Position numbers and translations under genes: made by a program. Shown here piece by piece: positions 19,248 to 28,600 of a DNA stretch of 64,000 bases (position 1 is the stretch's first letter; every line of letters begins with the position of its first letter). Under the pieces are notes generated by a model. It was not told where the DNA came from. It made no database searches and saw only the letters and a list, made by a program, of their open reading frames with translations. The DNA is from a bacterium (GTDB taxonomy: Bacteria > SZUA-79 > Acidulodesulfobacterales > Acidulodesulfobacteraceae), in contig JAKASO010000005.1 in assembly GCA_021818985.1 (NCBI GenBank), forward strand, positions 33,204 through 97,203, in the 5' to 3' direction.

Positions 19248-20018
19248 CTATCTTGTGATACCCCTTTTAGAATTTAAGATAAATCCGGTAAATTTTTCTA
19301 TGTTTTCGGAATAACCAATCTCCTGGGCTATCTTTTCAACCGCATTTTTTATCGTAAGCTTCAATCTATAAACAATCTTATATGCATTCTTTATTGCATC
19401 TATATCTTTTTTGGAAAAATTTCTTCTTTCCAAACCCACTCTATTTATTCCGTAAATCCTTGCCCTATCGCCGGAAGCTATCAGAAAAGGCGGAACATCC
19501 TGAACGACCATAGCTCCTCCAGCTATAAGCGCCGATTCGCCTATTGTCGTATATTGGTGAATAGCGCATAATCCGCCAAGTATAGCAAAGTCGTGAACTT
19601 TCACATGGCCGGCAAGAGTTGCATGATTAGCAAATATCGTGTGGTTTCCTATGACACAATCATGCGCAATATGAATAGACATCATAAAAAGATTCCCGTT
19701 GCCTATTACGGTAACACCTCCGCCCCCCTTTGTGCCCGGATTAAACGTCGCATATTCCCTTATGACATTATTATCGCCGATAATAAGTTCGGTATTTTCC
19801 CCTTTATATTTCAGATCCTGAGGAATAGAGCCTATGGAAGCAAATTGGAAAATCTTATTGTTATTGCCTATTACGGTATTGCCCTCGATAACGACATGGG
19901 AGGCAATTCTGTTGTTCTTTCCAATTCTAACGTTACCTTTAATAACACAATAAGGACCGATATCGGTAGATTCGTCAATCCGAGAGGTATCACTTATAAT
20001 CGCAGTTTTATCAATCAT
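19248..20018 (-). CDS. lpxA: UDP-N-acetylglucosamine acyltransferase
   Basis: LpxA transfers a hydroxyacyl chain from acyl carrier protein to UDP-GlcNAc, the first lipid A step. The 256-residue protein is a left-handed beta helix of hexapeptide repeats with a C-terminal helical cap. MSIHIAHDCVIGNHTIFAN holds the expected catalytic histidine, followed by LAGHVKVHDFAILGG. LpxI follows at 21 bases and fabZ precedes at 77 bases. Confidence 0.95.
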   Translation of the reverse strand: MIDKTAIISDTSRIDESTDIGPYCVIKGNVRIGKNNRIASHVVIEGNTVIGNNNKIFQFASIGSIPQDLKYKGENTELIIGDNNVIREYATFNPGTKGGGGVTVIGNGNLFMMSIHIAHDCVIGNHTIFANHATLAGHVKVHDFAILGGLCAIHQYTTIGESALIAGGAMVVQDVPPFLIASGDRARIYGINRVGLERRNFSKKDIDAIKNAYKIVYRLKLTIKNAVEKIAQEIGYSENIEKFTGFILNSKRGITR

Positions 20019-20095
20019 AAAAACAGTTCATCCTTTTTTTATTTTCAGGTAAAGATCAAAATTAAACACTGAAAAAACTATATCAAACCAATAAT

Positions 20096-20563
20096 TTAAG
20101 GATTAACGAACGATGCCATGAGATCGGCTTCACAGCATAGCTTTTCATCAACGGCTGCCGTTCCATGGAATATCCATATAAACTGTTTTCGTTTGATAAG
20201 TTCCACATTTAATACAATCGTGCTTCCGGGAAATATGGGCTTCCTGAATCTTGCCTTATCTATGCCCATAAAATATGTTAACATATTTTTCAAGTTGTTA
20301 TCTTCTTCGGTTTTAAGAACCAAGATGCCGCCGGCCTGAGCCATAGATTCAAGAATTAAGACTCCCGGCATTACCGGATGACCCGGAAAATGGCCTTGAA
20401 AGAACGGCTCATTAAATGTAGTATTCTTTATAGCAGTTATTGACTTGCCCTTCTCAAGTTTGATCACTTTATCTATAAGAAGAAATGGAAATCTATGGGG
20501 AAGCAGGTTTAATATTTCCTGCATATCTATCTGTAAAGGAATTTCATTAATCTCATTTAGCAT
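20096..20563 (-). CDS. fabZ: 3-hydroxyacyl-ACP dehydratase FabZ
   Basis: FabZ dehydrates beta-hydroxyacyl-ACP in fatty acid elongation and competes with LpxA for the same substrate. The 155-residue hot-dog fold protein has LLPHRFPFLLIDK, the catalytic-histidine motif GHFPGHPVMPGVLILESMAQ, and FMGIDKARFRKPIFPGS. The ATG at 20563 is preferred: AAAGGTG lies seven bases upstream, whereas the TTG at 20569 would be only one base from it. Its place between lpxD and lpxA is the usual one. Confidence 0.95.
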   Translation of the reverse strand: MLNEINEIPLQIDMQEILNLLPHRFPFLLIDKVIKLEKGKSITAIKNTTFNEPFFQGHFPGHPVMPGVLILESMAQAGGILVLKTEEDNNLKNMLTYFMGIDKARFRKPIFPGSTIVLNVELIKRKQFIWIFHGTAAVDEKLCCEADLMASFVNP

Positions 20564-20653
20564 ATTCAAGCACCTTTTTTTCTATTTTTCGGATCATCCA
20601 CAAATCACCTTAGTCCTTAGTCCTTGCCACTTGCCAAAGAGGCTATGGTAATT

Positions 20654-21697
20654 CTATTCGTTCCCGCCTTTATCGCCATGGAGTTTCCGGCGAAAGTTCA
20701 AAAGCTCCGGCAGCTTTCTAAATAATACCGTTGCCAAACGCCAATCTTTAATGGGAATCGCAGGCGATCCGGCAATTGTCTCGTTATCTTTAACATTATG
20801 GGAGATGCCAGATTGTCCCGCAATAACGACATTATTTCCAATAGATAAATGTCCCGCGATTCCCACTTGTCCGCCAAATGCAACATTGTCGCCAATATGA
20901 CTGCTTCCGGCAACACCACTCTGAGCGGCAATAACGCAATTTTCCCCTATGGTAACATTATGGGCGATTTGAACAAGATTATCTATTTTTGTACCTTTTT
21001 TAATAACGGTCTGACCCATGACACCTCTGTCTATGGAGGTTAACGCACCGACCTCAACGTCATCTTCAAGAACGGCTTTGCCAGAATGGATTATTTTAAG
21101 ATATTTATTTCCGTTTCTGGCATAACCGAAACCGTCGCTTCCAATCACGGAACCTGCATGAATAATACATCTGTTGCCGACAACGCTGTTATCATAGATA
21201 GTAACATTCGGATAGACGATTACCTCCTCGCCTATCAGAACATTTTTACCTACCACTGCATTGGCCATAATTATACTATTATTTCCGACCTTAGTTTTTT
21301 TATCAATAAAAACATTGGGGTAAATTGTTACATTTTGACCAAGGACTGCAGTCTTATCAACATTAGCCTTATCTGATATAAAAGCCTCTTTTGGTTTTTT
21401 TTTCTCTTCGCAAAATAGATGTGTTAGTTTTGCAAAAGCTAAATACGGGTCTTTTGTATCTAGAATTATAAAATTTACCCCGCTTAAAGGTAATTTATCT
21501 TTGAGGGCGGCATAATCCATAATGACCGCCCCTGCTTTCGTGCTATTCAAATATTTTAGATATTTGGCGTTTGAAACAAAACTGATGTCGGTTTCTTTTG
21601 CGTCCTTAAGCGAATTTATGCCCGTTACTATAATATCTGCCGGATTTATGACTCTTAAGGACAATAACCTTGCAACATTCTCAATCCTGTGTTTCAT
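20654..21697 (-). CDS. lpxD: UDP-3-O-(3-hydroxyacyl)glucosamine N-acyltransferase
   Basis: LpxD adds the second hydroxyacyl chain during lipid A synthesis. The 347-residue protein has an N-terminal uridine-binding domain (about 1-100, with [13 protein letters not shown]) and a long hexapeptide-repeat beta helix (about 105-310). The latter includes [20 protein letters not shown] and [22 protein letters not shown] with the catalytic histidine region. It is eight bases downstream of skp. The gap to fabZ (20570-20653) holds a CCTTAGT double repeat and no gene. Confidence 0.95.
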   Translation of the reverse strand: MKHRIENVARLLSLRVINPADIIVTGINSLKDAKETDISFVSNAKYLKYLNSTKAGAVIMDYAALKDKLPLSGVNFIILDTKDPYLAFAKLTHLFCEEKKKPKEAFISDKANVDKTAVLGQNVTIYPNVFIDKKTKVGNNSIIMANAVVGKNVLIGEEVIVYPNVTIYDNSVVGNRCIIHAGSVIGSDGFGYARNGNKYLKIIHSGKAVLEDDVEVGALTSIDRGVMGQTVIKKGTKIDNLVQIAHNVTIGENCVIAAQSGVAGSSHIGDNVAFGGQVGIAGHLSIGNNVVIAGQSGISHNVKDNETIAGSPAIPIKDWRLATVLFRKLPELLNFRRKLHGDKGGNE

Positions 21698-21704
21698 ATA
21701 AAAC

Positions 21705-22229
21705 TTATTTAGAATTCAATTTATTAAGAACTTGGCTCGTAATACTAATAGAATTAATTCTATAAACTACTGTGGGGCGATCTACAACAAGCGCGTATCC
21801 GTTTTTTTTGGCTATTTTCGCCACTATACCGTCAATTTTAACAATAATGCCCTTTAAAAGTTCAATTCTTTTTTTGGAAAGCGAACTTTCAAACCGGCGT
21901 TCCTGGGAAGAATAATTAGTAACGTCAGCCTCAAATTCTTTTGTTTTATGCGCTTTTTCCGAAGCAGACATTATCGAAGAATTTTTTTTCAGGTCGCTTT
22001 GAAGGGAAGCAGCCTTTTGCCTTAATTTCGCAAGTTTTTCCTTGTCTTTGGTCGCCAATGAATGCAGGATTGCATCTGCTTTTTTGCCCTGTTTCGACAT
22101 GGATATAATTTTTTGCATATTTACCACTGCTATTTTTAATCCGGCAGCGGAAGCATTTTTTATACCGCCGGTCAAAACAATAGTAAAAAATACAAATAAA
22201 AAAATAGTAACTGTTTTGCCTAATTTCAT
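21705..22229 (-). CDS. skp: OmpH/Skp-family periplasmic chaperone
   Basis: Skp holds unfolded outer-membrane proteins in the periplasm for delivery to BamA. The 174-residue protein has a signal peptide (about 1-28, cleaved after ASA), the strand [13 protein letters not shown], long charged helices (about 50-130) and a closing [13 protein letters not shown] strand. This is the normal OmpH layout. A strong GGAGG lies ten bases before the ATG. bamA lies just upstream in the operon. Confidence 0.9.
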   Translation of the reverse strand: MKLGKTVTIFLFVFFTIVLTGGIKNASAAGLKIAVVNMQKIISMSKQGKKADAILHSLATKDKEKLAKLRQKAASLQSDLKKNSSIMSASEKAHKTKEFEADVTNYSSQERRFESSLSKKRIELLKGIIVKIDGIVAKIAKKNGYALVVDRPTVVYRINSISITSQVLNKLNSK

Positions 22230-22291
22230 AGCAATAAAACCTCCGTTAGTTAAGTGTTATTATAAAATAAAATTAATGTAATCTCTGTGTG

Positions 22292-25042
22292 TTAAAAACC
22301 GCCAAAACCCGTACCAAGGCTAAATTGAATCCTCGTTGGACTGTTGCCGTTTATCGGGGTTCCAAGTATCTTTCCGTAGGTGATCTCGATAGGTCCAAAT
22401 GGGGAATACCAGTTAAACCCGATCCCTGCAGCCTGAACAAGACCCAATGGATTTACCGGTTGCGATGTTGCCCAATCGTTGCCGGCATTCCACCACAAGA
22501 ACCCGTAAAAATGCATTTTTTTAACGATAGGGATAAGATATTTAGCCATGACGGTAAATATCCTCGTGCCCCCGTAAAGAAGGCCGTTCTCGGACGGACC
22601 AACGCTGTCATACATAAATCCTAAAAGCGGATAGGTGTTCATGATGCCGCCTACAAAGAAACGCTGGTATATAGGAAGAGGGACGCCCGACCTTGTAGGC
22701 GTTACATAACCAGCTTGAGCGCCGAACACAAGCGATGTTTCCCACCATAAAGGTATATAATGGCTTTCCTGGACAACTATCCTGAGAAAATCATCGTTTC
22801 CACCGATCGGATAACCGGCATAGCTTACTCTGAAACTTGCGTTATCGCCAGATGTCGGAAAGATTGGATTATTAAGGGTGTTATAAACTGTCGTTAAGGA
22901 AACCTCGCTGGTTAAAATTTTTCCCTGAGTTATCAGAGGATTTAACTGAATAAGTCCGGGAATCACCACGGAAGTATCCTGCTCAAACAAATATCTTACA
23001 AACTCGGTAAGCACATTTTTATAAAGAGGAAAACCGACGGTAACGGAAGCTCCGACCGACCTGTAGGCAAATTCATAATAAAGGGCGTTAAAAGTATCAT
23101 AGATGGATAGGCCTAATGATACAGGCTTGCCAAAAAGGGACGGCTGAAAAATATTAAGACTGTAAGACTGGTAAGGACCGCCTACCTGTATGTTTAAAGA
23201 GGCTGAAATACCGGTGCCGAAAAGGTTAGCCTCCGAAATAGACGTTATTGCCATAAAGCGTGTTGCCGTACTGTAGCCGCCGCCTATTGTAAATTTACCC
23301 GTATTTTTTTCTTCAACATGAACCTTTACATTCAGTATATTTTTACCGGGAACTTTTTCGGTCGTTATTGTAACATGCTTAAAATACTTTAGATTTTTAA
23401 GATTTTGCCGGGATGCTTTAATAAGCTTCGGATTGTATTTTTCCCCGGGGCGTAATACGAGCGCCCGCAACACGACATAACTATATGTTAACGTATTACC
23501 GGTAATTGTTATCTTGCCAAATCTTGCGATTTTACCCTTATGCACAATGAGTTTTATAATGACAGAACTATTTTTTCTGTTAATTTTAATTACCGGCTGA
23601 ACGCTTGCAAAAGCATAACCCTTGTATGTAAAGTATTTAGTGATGCCGATAATAGCTTTCTCGACCATCTTTCTGTTAAAAACATTGCCAGCTTTTATCT
23701 TTAAAAGTTTAAAGACAGCTTTATATTCTTTGGACAGTTTGCTTAGATGTGTTATAATAAGCCGGACCTGGGAAATCCTGTATTGATGTCCCTGATGGAT
23801 TCTTATAAGAACTGTTACGAATTTCTTATTTTTTGAGAAGATAATTTCCGGTTTTTTAACGGTTACATTCAAATATCCGTGATTGTAATAAAAACTCAAA
23901 AGCTTTATTATATCGCTATTTAGTCTTGCTTTTTTAAATTTTCCAGCGCCTGTAAGCCATGTAAACATGTTAACGGTTCCGATTCCGGTAACACCTTGAA
24001 GTTTAGACGAAGGAAAGGATGAGTTGCCTTTAAATTCAACTTTTTTTACCATTACAGGCGCGTTCTGGTTTATAAAAAAATGAAGACCTATATAATTTCC
24101 TGGAATTTTCTTTTTTACTAACTTTATTTTTGCGTTATAATACCCCTCGGCAGAATAGATAAACCTTAAGATTTTTAATGCTTTAAAAGCCTTATATGAA
24201 CTGTATGGCGTTTCTTTTTTAACATTGATTATCTTTTTTATCTTTTTTATAGAAACCGAACCATTGCCCGTATATTTAATATATTTAATAAGCGGCCTTT
24301 CAGATACAATAAACGCAATAAGTAAGCCGTTAGATTCCTGTTTTACGTTGGCCATAACGTTTTTAAAATATCCGGTTTTGTATAAGCTTTGAATACTTTT
24401 ATTTATCTTGCCGATCGAATATTTCTCCCCTGACTTGATCTTAATCAGGTTTAAAATAAATCCGGTGCCCACCCTGATATTGCCTTTGACTTGAACGGCA
24501 TATATCTTTTTAGTAACCGGAATGGACTTTTTTCGATGCTTAACGTAAAAATGCCTTGCTATGATACCAGCGGCCTTTCGGACCATAGAATAGATATTTT
24601 TTTTAAGGGAACTTTTCCCCGTGCCTGTATATTCATAGGTTTTTGATCTATAAATATCTTCGATGTTTACCATCATAGCGTGCAATTCATACGAAGACCC
24701 AAATCTTGATATGCTTCCGGTAATAATATAACTCGAATGATAGAGCTTCCCAAGTTTTTTTATTCTTTGTAAATTTATTTTTTTATTGAAATTAAAATAC
24801 GGTATCTTTTTAAGTTTAGTATAAGACAGAACAAAGTAAGGCTTACCGGAATGAATATATTTTTGAAAAGCCTTTTTTAAAGAAGTATTGATATTTTTAA
24901 GAGCGGGGGGTCCTTTTGGATAAAAAAAGGTGCTATATACGTTGGCATTATTTAAAGCCGCATAAACATTGACCGGGCTAAAAACAAAGCCGGTAAAGAA
25001 CCAAATAACAAAAGAGAATAATAAAAATTTAAAAAGTTTCAT
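22292..25042 (-). CDS. bamA: Outer membrane protein assembly factor BamA with extra N-terminal domain
   Basis: BamA inserts beta-barrel proteins into the outer membrane. The 916-residue product has a signal peptide (about 1-28), POTRA repeats (about 178-565) and a C-terminal barrel of the bacterial surface antigen family, ending in phenylalanine (SLGTGFGGF). Residues 29-170 form an additional domain not present in the E. coli protein. It reads like a TolB-N/CsgG-type domain (YHSSYIITGSISRFGSSYEL). Skp, lpxD and the lol genes surround it, a normal outer-membrane biogenesis setting. The long first domain is the only oddity. Confidence 0.92.
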   Translation of the reverse strand: MKLFKFLLFSFVIWFFTGFVFSPVNVYAALNNANVYSTFFYPKGPPALKNINTSLKKAFQKYIHSGKPYFVLSYTKLKKIPYFNFNKKINLQRIKKLGKLYHSSYIITGSISRFGSSYELHAMMVNIEDIYRSKTYEYTGTGKSSLKKNIYSMVRKAAGIIARHFYVKHRKKSIPVTKKIYAVQVKGNIRVGTGFILNLIKIKSGEKYSIGKINKSIQSLYKTGYFKNVMANVKQESNGLLIAFIVSERPLIKYIKYTGNGSVSIKKIKKIINVKKETPYSSYKAFKALKILRFIYSAEGYYNAKIKLVKKKIPGNYIGLHFFINQNAPVMVKKVEFKGNSSFPSSKLQGVTGIGTVNMFTWLTGAGKFKKARLNSDIIKLLSFYYNHGYLNVTVKKPEIIFSKNKKFVTVLIRIHQGHQYRISQVRLIITHLSKLSKEYKAVFKLLKIKAGNVFNRKMVEKAIIGITKYFTYKGYAFASVQPVIKINRKNSSVIIKLIVHKGKIARFGKITITGNTLTYSYVVLRALVLRPGEKYNPKLIKASRQNLKNLKYFKHVTITTEKVPGKNILNVKVHVEEKNTGKFTIGGGYSTATRFMAITSISEANLFGTGISASLNIQVGGPYQSYSLNIFQPSLFGKPVSLGLSIYDTFNALYYEFAYRSVGASVTVGFPLYKNVLTEFVRYLFEQDTSVVIPGLIQLNPLITQGKILTSEVSLTTVYNTLNNPIFPTSGDNASFRVSYAGYPIGGNDDFLRIVVQESHYIPLWWETSLVFGAQAGYVTPTRSGVPLPIYQRFFVGGIMNTYPLLGFMYDSVGPSENGLLYGGTRIFTVMAKYLIPIVKKMHFYGFLWWNAGNDWATSQPVNPLGLVQAAGIGFNWYSPFGPIEITYGKILGTPINGNSPTRIQFSLGTGFGGF

Positions 25043-25072
25043 AATTTTCTAATCAAATTATTAAACAGCTAA

Positions 25073-25099
25073 ATTATCAAATAAAATACTTTATGTCAA
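25073..25099 (-). promoter_or_regulatory. Probable sigma-70 promoter for bamA and the LPS operon
   Basis: On the minus strand an exact TTGACA (25094-25099) is followed after 15 bases by GATAAT (25073-25078), ending about 30 bases before the bamA start. The -35 is perfect; the spacing is short. Confidence 0.45.
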
Positions 25100-25150
25100 T
25101 TTAATTCATGTCCCATTTCATATCCTTTAAATTATCCCTTAAATCTTGCG

Positions 25151-25876
25151 CTATGCTCCCTTGCCCGTCTTCCCTGATGGAGAGTTAAGGTCTTTTATTA
25201 CGCAGTTCGAAATGGTTATAGTATGATCCATCATGCCAGAAAAAGTTTTATCGTGAGTAACAATGACAAGTGTTTTCTTATATTTTTTATTCAGTTCAAG
25301 GATCAATTTATGTATATTTTCCGCCTGAAAAGGGTCTAAATTACCGGTCGGTTCATCCATAAGCATCACTGCCGGCGATGTTACAAGCGCCCTTGCAATG
25401 GCGGTCCGCTGCTGTTCCCCTCCAGAAAGCATGTACGGCTTAAAATACAATCTATCCTGAAGCCCAAATTCGCATAAATACCCCTTTGCAATCTTCAGTG
25501 CCTCTTTATTTGCCATTCCCCTGATAAAAAGCGGCATAGCAACATTATCAATACATGTAAATTCATTTAAAAGATAATGAAATTGAAAGACGAAACCGAT
25601 ATTTTTATTGCGAAATTTTGAAAGTTTTTTGTCGTCCAACCCGTACACGTTAATATTTTCAAAGTATTCGACATTACCGGAATCGGGAGCCAAAAGGCAC
25701 CCCATTATATGTAAGAGGGTGCTTTTCCCCGTCCCGGACTCCCCTGTTATCGCAACCGTCTGCCCGTATTTCACGTCAAAATCGGCATCTTTAAGTATTA
25801 CTACTGATTCATCACCAGTTTTGTAAATTTTGGTAACAGCCTTTAAAGATATTGCTTTATCGAAATCCTCACTCAT
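25151..25876 (-). CDS. lolD: Lipoprotein-releasing ABC transporter ATP-binding protein LolD
   Basis: LolD powers release of outer-membrane lipoproteins from the inner membrane. The 241-residue ATPase has Walker [10 protein letters not shown], the Q-loop [13 protein letters not shown] typical of the LolD/MacB group, signature LSGGEQQR and Walker [14 protein letters not shown]. It overlaps the end of lolC by eight bases, confirming pairing with that permease. Confidence 0.93.
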   Translation of the reverse strand: MSEDFDKAISLKAVTKIYKTGDESVVILKDADFDVKYGQTVAITGESGTGKSTLLHIMGCLLAPDSGNVEYFENINVYGLDDKKLSKFRNKNIGFVFQFHYLLNEFTCIDNVAMPLFIRGMANKEALKIAKGYLCEFGLQDRLYFKPYMLSGGEQQRTAIARALVTSPAVMLMDEPTGNLDPFQAENIHKLILELNKKYKKTLVIVTHDKTFSGMMDHTITISNCVIKDLNSPSGKTGKGA

Positions 25877-27089
25877 ACCTGATGCCCTCAGCAGGGTCTA
25901 TTCTGCTTGCTTTATAGGCAGGGTATATTGTCGCTATAAAGCTTAAGAATAAAGCAGATACGCCTATCGCAATAAATTCGCCTATCGTCATCTTAACCGG
26001 CAGGGCAGTAATATAATAAACGGATGAAGGCAGTTTGATTATATGATATGTCTCTTCAATATAACTTAATAAAAATCCCAGCAAAAGCCCCAAAGCGGTT
26101 CCGGCGAGTCCTATAATAAACCCCTGGATCATAAATATCTTCATTATATCGGCAGAGCTTGCGCCGATTGATTTTAATATGGCTATATCTTTTCTTTTTT
26201 CCATAACGACCATTATAAGCGTAGAAATAATACTAAATGCGGCAACCAAGACAATTAAAGAAAGTATAACAAACATCGTAAGTTTTTCTAATCTTAAGGC
26301 AGAAAAGAGGTTCCTGTTAAGCTGTTCCCAGCTTAAAGAATAAAAGTCCGAATTCAGTTTTTGATTGATTTTACCAGCAATTAATTTTGCTTTGCCTATA
26401 TTAAAAAGTTTAACTTCAAGCCCAGTTGCATCAGTTTTTGGCATATTAAGAAATTTCTGAGCATTTTTTAACGAAATAAAAGAAAAGGTCGAATCATAAG
26501 AATACATCCCGCTGTTCATTATTCCGCAAACGACAAAGCTTTCAGATTTCGGAATAAATCCCATCGGGGTTATCTGCCCCTGCGGCGAAATAACATTAAT
26601 ATAATCGCCCACAGTAACCCCGAGCCTGCCTGCCAGCACCTTGCCAAGCACTATACCCGGATATTTTGCACTGTTTAACCCGCTTAAACTCCCTTTAATT
26701 ATATACTTTGACAGGTCAGTGGCCTTTACATTACTTTTTACGTTTATACCCCTTAAAACGCTTCCGAGGGAGGTTGCGCTTGAAGACAGCATAACATCGG
26801 TATAAATAAAAGGGGTTACCTCCTTAACCCCTTTTATTTTGGATATGTTTTTTTCAATCTTTTTATAGTCTGTTACTACACCTTTGTAATTTAAAACCAC
26901 AACCTGAGATTGAACTCCTACTATTTTTTCTTCAAGCGCATGGTCAAAACCGTTCATAACGGAAATAACAACGATCAATGCCATTACGCCTATCACAATT
27001 CCAAGTATCGAGATAAAACTTAAAAGAGATATAAAGGAATTGCCTTTAGGTTTTAAATAGTGGATAGCGACTTTGGTTTGAAATCCCAT
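25869..27089 (-). CDS. lolC: Lipoprotein-releasing ABC transporter permease LolC/E
   Basis: This is the membrane subunit of the Lol complex. The 406-residue protein has one N-terminal membrane helix (about 20-45), a periplasmic MacB-like domain, and three C-terminal helices (about 270-395) of the FtsX family, ending [13 protein letters not shown]. Only one permease gene is present, so it probably acts as a homodimer (sometimes called LolF). Its ATG shares one base with the lysS stop codon (TAATG). Confidence 0.92.
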   Translation of the reverse strand: MGFQTKVAIHYLKPKGNSFISLLSFISILGIVIGVMALIVVISVMNGFDHALEEKIVGVQSQVVVLNYKGVVTDYKKIEKNISKIKGVKEVTPFIYTDVMLSSSATSLGSVLRGINVKSNVKATDLSKYIIKGSLSGLNSAKYPGIVLGKVLAGRLGVTVGDYINVISPQGQITPMGFIPKSESFVVCGIMNSGMYSYDSTFSFISLKNAQKFLNMPKTDATGLEVKLFNIGKAKLIAGKINQKLNSDFYSLSWEQLNRNLFSALRLEKLTMFVILSLIVLVAAFSIISTLIMVVMEKRKDIAILKSIGASSADIMKIFMIQGFIIGLAGTALGLLLGFLLSYIEETYHIIKLPSSVYYITALPVKMTIGEFIAIGVSALFLSFIATIYPAYKASRIDPAEGIRYE

Positions 27090-28588
27090 TATTGTTTGAC
27101 CGGCTTAAGTAAAGGAAATAAAATTACATCCCTTATCGAATATGAATTAGTCAAAAGCATAACAAGCCTGTCAATGCCTATGCCGCAGCCCGCTGCCGGA
27201 GGAAGTCCCTGTTTTAATGCTTCGATATAATCGGTATCCATCTCAGCCGGAAGACCTTCTTTTGATTTAATTTCAATTTGGGATATAAATCTTGATTCCT
27301 GATCAAATGGATCGTTCAATTCCGAAAAGGCATTGGCTATTTCCCTGCCCGCTACAAAAAATTCAAATCTATCGGCAATGCCGGGATCTTTGTCGTTTCT
27401 TCTTGCAAGAGGCGAACTTTCGACTGGGTAGTCCATTACAAAAGTCGGGTCCATTAGTTTGGATTCCACGGTTTCTTCAAATAATACCGTTAATAATTCT
27501 CCGTAATTAATGTTATTTTCCACTTCAACGTTTAAAGACTTAAGGATACTGAATATTTTTTCCTTAGAATCTATATCTTCAGATTTAAAACCTGCTATTT
27601 CATAAAGACTGTCTTTTAACTTGATTTTCTTAAATGGCGGCATAAAATTAATCGTCCCGTCAATATATTCTATTTCGAGCCTGCCTCCAACATGGACGGC
27701 AAGAGCGGATATCATCTCTTCTATAAATTCCATCAGGTCTTTATAGTTTGCATAAGCCATATAAAATTCAAGCATTGTAAATTCCGGATTATGTTTTATT
27801 GAAATGCCTTCGTTCCTGAAGTTCCTTCCAATTTCATATACCCTGTCAAATCCGCCGACAATAAGCCTTTTTAGATAGAGCTCCGGAGCAACCCTCATAT
27901 AAAGGTCAATATCAAGGGCGTTATGATGCGTTTTGAAAGGCCTTGCCGTCGCCCCGCCCGGAACGGTCTGCATAAGCGGAGTTTCAACCTCTAAAAAATC
28001 CCTCGAATTCAGAAATGCCCTTATAAAATTAATTGTTTTCGTTCTTTTCCTAAATACATCCCTGACCTCGCTATTTGCTATAAGATCTATATGCCTCTTT
28101 CTAAATCTTATCTCTATATCTTTAAGTCCATGCCATTTTTCAGGCATAGGAAGAACCGATTTGGTCAAAAGGACAAAACGCTCGACCTTTATTGTAAGTT
28201 CATCCGTTCTGGTTCTGAACAGATATCCAGTTACGCCGCATATATCGCCGGCATCAATAAATTTGTTAAAAAGCTCAAAATCCTCATCAGGCACCACTTT
28301 TTTTTGAATGTAGCACTGAATTTCTCCATATCCGTCGCGAAGCCTGAAGAATGCCGCCTTGCCAAAATTCCGGACAATAATAATCCTGCCGGCGGTATTG
28401 GCTTCCAGTCTGTTTGCTTCAAGAAATTCCTTATCAACCACAGAATACTTGTCAAGTATGTCTTTAACGCTATCTTTTTTTATAAAATCATTATTAAAGG
28501 GGTTGATTCCTATTCCTTTGAGATTCTCGAGTTTTTCAACCCTGTTTTTTTCGATTAAAGTAAGTTCTTCTTCCATATTAGATACCAT
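27089..28588 (-). CDS. lysS: Lysyl-tRNA synthetase, class II
   Basis: LysS charges tRNA-Lys. The 499-residue protein has an N-terminal OB-fold anticodon domain (about 60-165) and a class II catalytic core. Motif 2 lies in FRNEGISIKHNPEFTMLEFY and motif 3 is GIGIDRLVMLLT near the end. Two in-frame ATG codons (28588 and 28576) lie in the two copies of a perfect 12-bp tandem repeat, so the true start is undecided by four codons. Neither has a clear Shine-Dalgarno. It is co-directional with prfB, 12 bases upstream. Confidence 0.95.
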   Translation of the reverse strand: MVSNMEEELTLIEKNRVEKLENLKGIGINPFNNDFIKKDSVKDILDKYSVVDKEFLEANRLEANTAGRIIIVRNFGKAAFFRLRDGYGEIQCYIQKKVVPDEDFELFNKFIDAGDICGVTGYLFRTRTDELTIKVERFVLLTKSVLPMPEKWHGLKDIEIRFRKRHIDLIANSEVRDVFRKRTKTINFIRAFLNSRDFLEVETPLMQTVPGGATARPFKTHHNALDIDLYMRVAPELYLKRLIVGGFDRVYEIGRNFRNEGISIKHNPEFTMLEFYMAYANYKDLMEFIEEMISALAVHVGGRLEIEYIDGTINFMPPFKKIKLKDSLYEIAGFKSEDIDSKEKIFSILKSLNVEVENNINYGELLTVLFEETVESKLMDPTFVMDYPVESSPLARRNDKDPGIADRFEFFVAGREIANAFSELNDPFDQESRFISQIEIKSKEGLPAEMDTDYIEALKQGLPPAAGCGIGIDRLVMLLTNSYSIRDVILFPLLKPVKQ

Positions 28589-28596
28589 ATTAGATA
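28573..28596 (-). repeat. 12-bp perfect tandem duplication duplicating the lysS start codon
   Basis: CCATATTAGATA (plus strand) occurs at 28573-28584 and 28585-28596. On the coding strand each copy carries an ATG; because the unit is 12 bases the two are in frame (Met-1 and Met-5). Confidence 0.8.
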
Positions 28597-28600
28597 TTAT

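Noticed and set aside
19593..20072. 159-codon open frame on the + strand opposite lpxA
   Set aside because: Low-complexity composition, antisense to a certain gene, no start signal.
22289..22624. Open frame of 111 codons on the + strand opposite the 3' end of bamA
   Set aside because: It is antisense to a well-conserved barrel, has no family match I can see, and no ribosome binding site.
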